NCBI GenBank assembly: GCA_965221485.1
Contig: OZ244893.1
Span: 744,001-808,000 of the forward strand
Reading direction: 5' to 3'
Length of the DNA stretch: 64,000 nt
DNA from: JAJEBT01 sp965221485
GTDB lineage: Bacteria > Pseudomonadota > Alphaproteobacteria > MPNO01 > UBA830
The notes under the pieces were generated by a model, which was not told the origin of the DNA, did no database searches, and worked only from the letters and a program-made list of their open reading frames with translations. Positions 60,341 through 64,000 of this stretch are shown piece after piece. The position numbers and the translations under genes are program-made. How positions within the stretch are numbered: the first letter of the stretch is position 1; each line of letters starts with the position of its first letter.

Positions 60341-61675
60341 TTACTGTGAGAGCGTCGCAACCCGTTCCCTGGTATAGACCTCGTTCCACTGGCTGAACGA
60401 CTGTTCCCAATTGTAGGGTGTGTAGTCATCCGGCGGAGCAAGATCGACCGGTTTTCCTCCCAGATAGACATGGGTAATGTTTTCGGGACGCTGAAGCGAT
60501 GTTATGTCGTGAAGGGGATTGCTGGCGGCCACGGTAATGTCGGCGAGGGCGCCGGGCGCGATACGTCCGACGGCATTTCCTTCTCGCAGGAGCCTGGAAT
60601 TCTCGCTGGTTGTGGCGACGAGGGCCTCGCCCGGCTCAAACCCGAGATAATTCACCATGATTTCGAGCTCTCGAGCGTGCCATTCCCCGTAGGGTGTGAC
60701 TGCAAAACCTGAATCTGTTCCGACCATGAAAGGAACACCGGCTTTCCTGGCCTTGACCAGCATCTCACTGGCAACTTCCACATCATGCCGATTCATGCCA
60801 GGGCGCCATTTGTGACACGGATCGCTGGGACGGGTGAACTCCACGGTGTTGAACAGGAAGGTGAGGGCAGGTGATACCGTGCATCCATTCCTGATGATTT
60901 CTTCGAGGCCCTCGTCATCCATCTCGAAGGCATGGAAGATGATATCGACGCCGGCACGGGCCGAATAGAGCACTGCTTCCCGTCCCCGCGCGTGGGTTAT
61001 TGTTTTCACGCCAAGCCGGTGGGCTTCTTCAACCATTGCCGTGAGTTCCGACTGGTTGAAGCAGGCGATGAGCTCCCCGTCGCGATTTCGTTGCAGCCCG
61101 TCGACCGTGATCTTGATTATATCGACGCGGTTCTTGACCTGAGAACGGATTTCCTCGATGGCCTCGTCGATGCTGCGGACGAGAACGCCAACTGAACTCT
61201 CAGGCACACCGATCCAGGTTGGATACCAGTCGCCGAGGCCCTGTCGCGCCGTGATTTGCCGTCCCGAACTCGTGATTCTCGGTCCTTCAAACATCCCTGA
61301 ATTGATGGCATCCCGGACCGATGCAGAGACCTGGTTGGTTGAAGCGGGATCGGCAAGCGCAGTGTAGCCGGCTTTCAGCACCTTTGTGGCAGCATTCAAT
61401 GCACGAAGCGCCCGGAATTCCGGTGGCGCATAAATGTCTACATCCTCATTGGATTTGGCGTTGCCATAACTCAGATGAACATGGATGTCGATCAACCCGG
61501 GCATGACAAAACCGGAGGAGTGATCGATAACCTGATCCGGTGGCGCAATGTCGGGTTCACCGGCAGAAGGGCCGGTGTGAACGATAACATCGTCCTCGAT
61601 CACAACCGTCTGGTCGGTTGCAAGGGTCTGGTCAAGTCCGTTGAAAAGGTGGCCGCACCTCAGGAATTTGCGCAT
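60341..61675 (-). CDS. Amidohydrolase-superfamily protein, dipeptidase/imidazolonepropionase-like
   Basis: A 444-residue binuclear-metal hydrolase. His65 and His67 (LIDIHVHLSYG) are the first ligands; IIKITVDG carries the bridging, probably carboxylated Lys; later His residues are in TITHARG and IIFHAFEMDDEG, and the terminal Asp is in VGTDSGFAVTPYGEWHARELE. This matches the Xaa-Pro dipeptidase/PhnP-like carboxylated-Lys group. ATG 61675 follows GGGGAGA; a 75-codon upstream extension is rejected. It is divergent from the next decarboxylase-like gene. Confidence 0.85.
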   Translation of the reverse strand: MRKFLRCGHLFNGLDQTLATDQTVVIEDDVIVHTGPSAGEPDIAPPDQVIDHSSGFVMPGLIDIHVHLSYGNAKSNEDVDIYAPPEFRALRALNAATKVLKAGYTALADPASTNQVSASVRDAINSGMFEGPRITSSGRQITARQGLGDWYPTWIGVPESSVGVLVRSIDEAIEEIRSQVKNRVDIIKITVDGLQRNRDGELIACFNQSELTAMVEEAHRLGVKTITHARGREAVLYSARAGVDIIFHAFEMDDEGLEEIIRNGCTVSPALTFLFNTVEFTRPSDPCHKWRPGMNRHDVEVASEMLVKARKAGVPFMVGTDSGFAVTPYGEWHARELEIMVNYLGFEPGEALVATTSENSRLLREGNAVGRIAPGALADITVAASNPLHDITSLQRPENITHVYLGGKPVDLAPPDDYTPYNWEQSFSQWNEVYTRERVATLSQ

Positions 61676-62090
61676 CACTGTTCTCCCCGGAGCGATTGTA
61701 AACAATGGTCGGACACAGGCGCAAGAAAACCGGACGGTGGGCAGGATTTTGCGGGCGTTTGCGGGTGTGGCCAGACCAGCCTGTCTCCATGGGCTCCGCC
61801 ATCGCGGTGAAGTCTGGGCGGTCCTGACCAACGCGCCGGGCCGGTACGCGCGCAGGTCGAAGGTGGCGAGGAACCGTTGTTCCTGAGGGTTGTTTTCCAA
61901 CGGCGGGCTTTTGGCCCGCCGGATTCGACTGGATGCCGTTTGGCCGGTGCGGGATCATGCGGGATTCGTTATAAGTCGTCATGGCTCCCGTGTGCTGGGC
62001 CTTGCCGGAAAATCGGACAGTTAGCAGTTTCCCGATCGAGCCGGATGTGCATCGCTTGTATCGGGTAATCAAAAGAGCCGGCCGAGACTG
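61676..62090. other. Divergent intergenic region between two amidohydrolase-superfamily genes
   Basis: A 415-base gap that should carry both promoters. It contains a strong eight-pair hairpin at 61901. I see no convincing consensus boxes, and no gene. Confidence 0.45.
61901..61921. repeat. Strong inverted repeat in divergent gap
   Basis: CGGCGGGC and GCCCGCCG are perfectly inverted around a five-base loop. On the minus strand it is followed by TTGGAAAACAA, which is only weakly T-rich. It could be an operator or a mild terminator. Confidence 0.45.
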
Positions 62091-63101
62091 ATGAAAAAGA
62101 TCGATATATTCAATCACATAATGCCCGCCGAAATATTCGAACAGCTCCAGGTTTGGGTACCTGGACATCCCATTGCCGACCTGTTCAAGAGGGTGCCGGC
62201 ACTCTGGGATCTGGATGAACATTTCAGAATCATGGACCGTTTCGAGGGCTACCAGCAGGTCCTGTCCTTGTCCAATCCACCGCTCGAGACGTTGGGGACA
62301 AGATCGGAAACACCGAAAATCGCGGAACGGGTCAATGACAGCCTTGCGAGTCTGTGCGAGCGGCATTCGGATCGATTCCCTGCATTCATTGCATCGCTCC
62401 CCATGAACAATCCCGAAGCCGCAGCACGAGAGGCCGAACGGGCCGTCAGGGAGCTGAATGCGCGTGGGGTACAGATGTTCACCAACGTCAATGATGTTCC
62501 CCTGAGCGATCCCCGATTCCATCCGGTATTCGAAATGATGGCGAACCTGGATTTTCCCGTCTGGATTCATCCCATGCGCCTCGCAAACCATCCTGACTAC
62601 AAAACCGAGGACCAATCGGAGGCAGAAGTCTGGTTCATGTTCGGTTGGCCCTATGAAACCGCAGCCTGCATCACGCGCCTGATCTACGGAGGGATCTATG
62701 ACCGACATCCCATGATCAAGTTGATCTCTCATCACATGGGGGGTGTCATCCCGTATTTTGCGGGCAAGCTCGAGCTCGGTTTCTCACAGATTTTCGGTGG
62801 AACCGTGGATCACAATCCGGCGCAGGAGACATATGGCTTGCAACGCCAGCCCCGGGACTATTTCGGGCTTCTTTACGGGGATACGGCCACCAACGGATCC
62901 CTGCCGGCAATGCAGTGCGGTCACGCCTTTTTCACCTCTGACCGGGCGCTGTTTGCAACTGACGCGCCGTTTGATCCTGAAGGCGGTGCGTGGCTGATCA
63001 GGAAGACCATTGATGCCGTCAACGGGCTCGATATCGGCCAGGATGAACGCGAAAAAATATTTTTCGGAAATGCGGCCGCGCTGCTCAGATTGTCCGGGTA
63101 A
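62091..63101 (+). CDS. ACMSD-like amidohydrolase family protein
   Basis: A 336-residue TIM-barrel protein of the 2-amino-3-carboxymuconate-6-semialdehyde decarboxylase family. Metal ligands visible are His9 (IDIFNHIMP, with Phe at the usual first His), a His in FPVWIHPMRL, two in KLISHHMGGVIPYFAG, and an Asp in FATDAPFDPEGG. The family decarboxylates aromatic acids or hydrolyses lactones. Loss of the first ligand occurs in some subgroups. A GYQQVLSLSNPPLETLG segment forms the early loop. It is a single gene after a divergent promoter region. Confidence 0.82.
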   Translation: MKKIDIFNHIMPAEIFEQLQVWVPGHPIADLFKRVPALWDLDEHFRIMDRFEGYQQVLSLSNPPLETLGTRSETPKIAERVNDSLASLCERHSDRFPAFIASLPMNNPEAAAREAERAVRELNARGVQMFTNVNDVPLSDPRFHPVFEMMANLDFPVWIHPMRLANHPDYKTEDQSEAEVWFMFGWPYETAACITRLIYGGIYDRHPMIKLISHHMGGVIPYFAGKLELGFSQIFGGTVDHNPAQETYGLQRQPRDYFGLLYGDTATNGSLPAMQCGHAFFTSDRALFATDAPFDPEGGAWLIRKTIDAVNGLDIGQDEREKIFFGNAAALLRLSG

Positions 63102-63464
63102 GGTGGAACATCCAGCGCAAGCGTCCATAATCCCTCTTCCGCATCGGCAGATATGCCACAGGAATTCAGATGCCGGCGGGTTGAAGACAGCGCCGGCCTC
63201 ACGATACGGACGTGAGCCCGTGTCTGTCATGAACGCAAAGAAGAAAACGGGCCTTAAGTCCTGACCCTGGAAGAGGATTTCGCCATCCTGAAGAGAAACG
63301 GGATGTCCGCTCCGGCTGACGATTGAGGGTGTCTTCCGGACCGTTCAATAGACGGGGAACCCGGGCCCCGTTGTTGTCACTCGCGACCGGTCGGGAGGGA
63401 AGGTCCAGGTCGGGTAACGACGGCCTTGATGGCATCATTTGCGAGGTGTGATAGCCTGGTCAGC
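63102..63464. other. Intergenic region before the 3'-partial gene
   Basis: About 360 bases without a recognised gene. No terminator with a T-tract is seen after the ACMSD-like gene. A promoter for the next gene is presumably here but not evident. Confidence 0.4.
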
Positions 63465-64000
63465 ATGAAGACCTGGACAGATGCTGAAAACGATCACATC
63501 GTCACCGACTACTTCAGGATGCTGGAGCATGAGATGGCTGGCCGTCCCTACAGCAAGGCAGAGCATAACCGGCGCCTTCAGGAGACAATCGGCCGCGGAA
63601 GAGGAGCGATAGAATTCAAGCACCAGAATGTCAGTGCGATACTGAGGGCTCTCGGAGAACCCTGGATCTCCGGATACGTACCGAGGAACAACTTTCAGGG
63701 ATCCCTTGTCGCTGCCGTCGAACGCCATCTGGAGTCTCCCCTGGCATGGTTCAGACCACCTGAAACAGAAAGACCCGACGAGGACCTCCTTCCTGTTGGA
63801 GTGCCGCCCCATCTGAGCAATCGACCGCCACCTCGGGATTGGGAGAGGGTTCGGGATTGGTCACTGAAGCTGGGTGCGGCCGAGCGGGATGAACAAAACC
63901 GTCTTCTTGGGCGCGCCGGCGAAAAACGGGCTCTGGCGCATGAACGGGCAACGCTTGCAGAAGCCGGCCGCACCGATCTTGCCGAGCGGGTTCGCTGGGT
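63465..64000 (+). CDS. DUF3883-type protein N-terminal region (3' partial)
   Basis: An ATG opens a frame that runs off the window; 178 codons are present. The first 100 residues (NDHIVTDYFRMLEHEM, YSKAEHNRRLQE, GAIEFKHQNVSAIL, WISGYVPRNNFQGSL) resemble the N-terminal region that precedes DUF3883 domains in proteins linked to restriction or defence. A charged helical segment begins near residue 140. The C-terminal domain that would decide function lies outside the window. No ribosome site is strong. Confidence 0.6.
   Translation, partial: MKTWTDAENDHIVTDYFRMLEHEMAGRPYSKAEHNRRLQETIGRGRGAIEFKHQNVSAILRALGEPWISGYVPRNNFQGSLVAAVERHLESPLAWFRPPETERPDEDLLPVGVPPHLSNRPPPRDWERVRDWSLKLGAAERDEQNRLLGRAGEKRALAHERATLAEAGRTDLAERVRW

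Overview
The window reads as chromosomal DNA of an alphaproteobacterium, most likely Rhodospirillales-like. It has the alphaproteobacterial block rpoZ–rsh–pdxJ–acpS–lepB–rnc–era–recO–parC, a heat-shock sigma factor RpoH, a CBP3-type ubiquinol–cytochrome c chaperone, an arginyl/leucyl-tRNA–protein transferase, a squalene-type synthase of the hopanoid pathway (HpnC), a K+-independent proton-pumping pyrophosphatase and a RibB fused to a degenerate RibA domain. Codon use is GC-rich throughout. I see no rRNA, CRISPR array, prophage or intact insertion sequence; one tRNA (Pro, GGG) is present.

Layout. 1–8.5 kb is a catabolic/accessory stretch: a 4,5-dihydroxyphthalate decarboxylase-like protein cut by the window edge, a 3-hydroxyisobutyrate-dehydrogenase-family enzyme, two tandem TauE/SafE permeases, HpnC, a TauD-type dioxygenase and an amidohydrolase on the plus strand, facing a PrpF-type isomerase and an isochorismatase-family hydrolase on the minus strand. 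8.7–18.2 kb is the housekeeping rpoZ-to-parC run. 18.3–24.1 kb holds a complete TRAP transporter (DctP, DctQ, and a DctM with a 336-residue tail) and bpt, all on the minus strand. 24.3–28.8 kb has a thioesterase, a second decarboxylase-like paralogue, a flavin reductase and a penicillin acylase-type hydrolase. 28.8–32.6 kb has hemB, rpoH, a Cys-rich MarR regulator and a hotdog thioesterase.

33.7–41.3 kb is the operon-like run rpiB–glyA–nrdR–ribD–ribE–ribB–ribH–nusB–thiL, linking one-carbon metabolism, ribonucleotide reductase control and riboflavin synthesis. It is followed by an MFS transporter and hppA. 45–51.2 kb is envelope and lipid synthesis: bamE facing the CBP3 chaperone gene and a DUF177 protein, then rpmF–plsX–fabH, ihfA, a MerR regulator and tRNA-Pro.

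From 51.3 kb the sequence is looser, with long gene-poor gaps and possible gene remnants. It contains an Asp/Glu-racemase-family protein with one active-site cysteine, a copper module (cytochrome c–CopC–CopD with a divergent CueR-like regulator behind a dyad-containing promoter), and a catabolic group (metallo-beta-lactamase-fold hydrolase, acyl-CoA ligase, quinone oxidoreductase, two amidohydrolase-superfamily enzymes). The window ends inside a large protein whose N-terminus resembles that of DUF3883 proteins.

No wholly new multi-gene system is evident. The best leads are a predicted minus-strand short RNA or attenuator at 32.70–32.80 kb with its own promoter and terminator, the tailed DctM, the Cys-cluster MarR regulator, the isolated hpnC, and the degenerate copper-operon neighbour.
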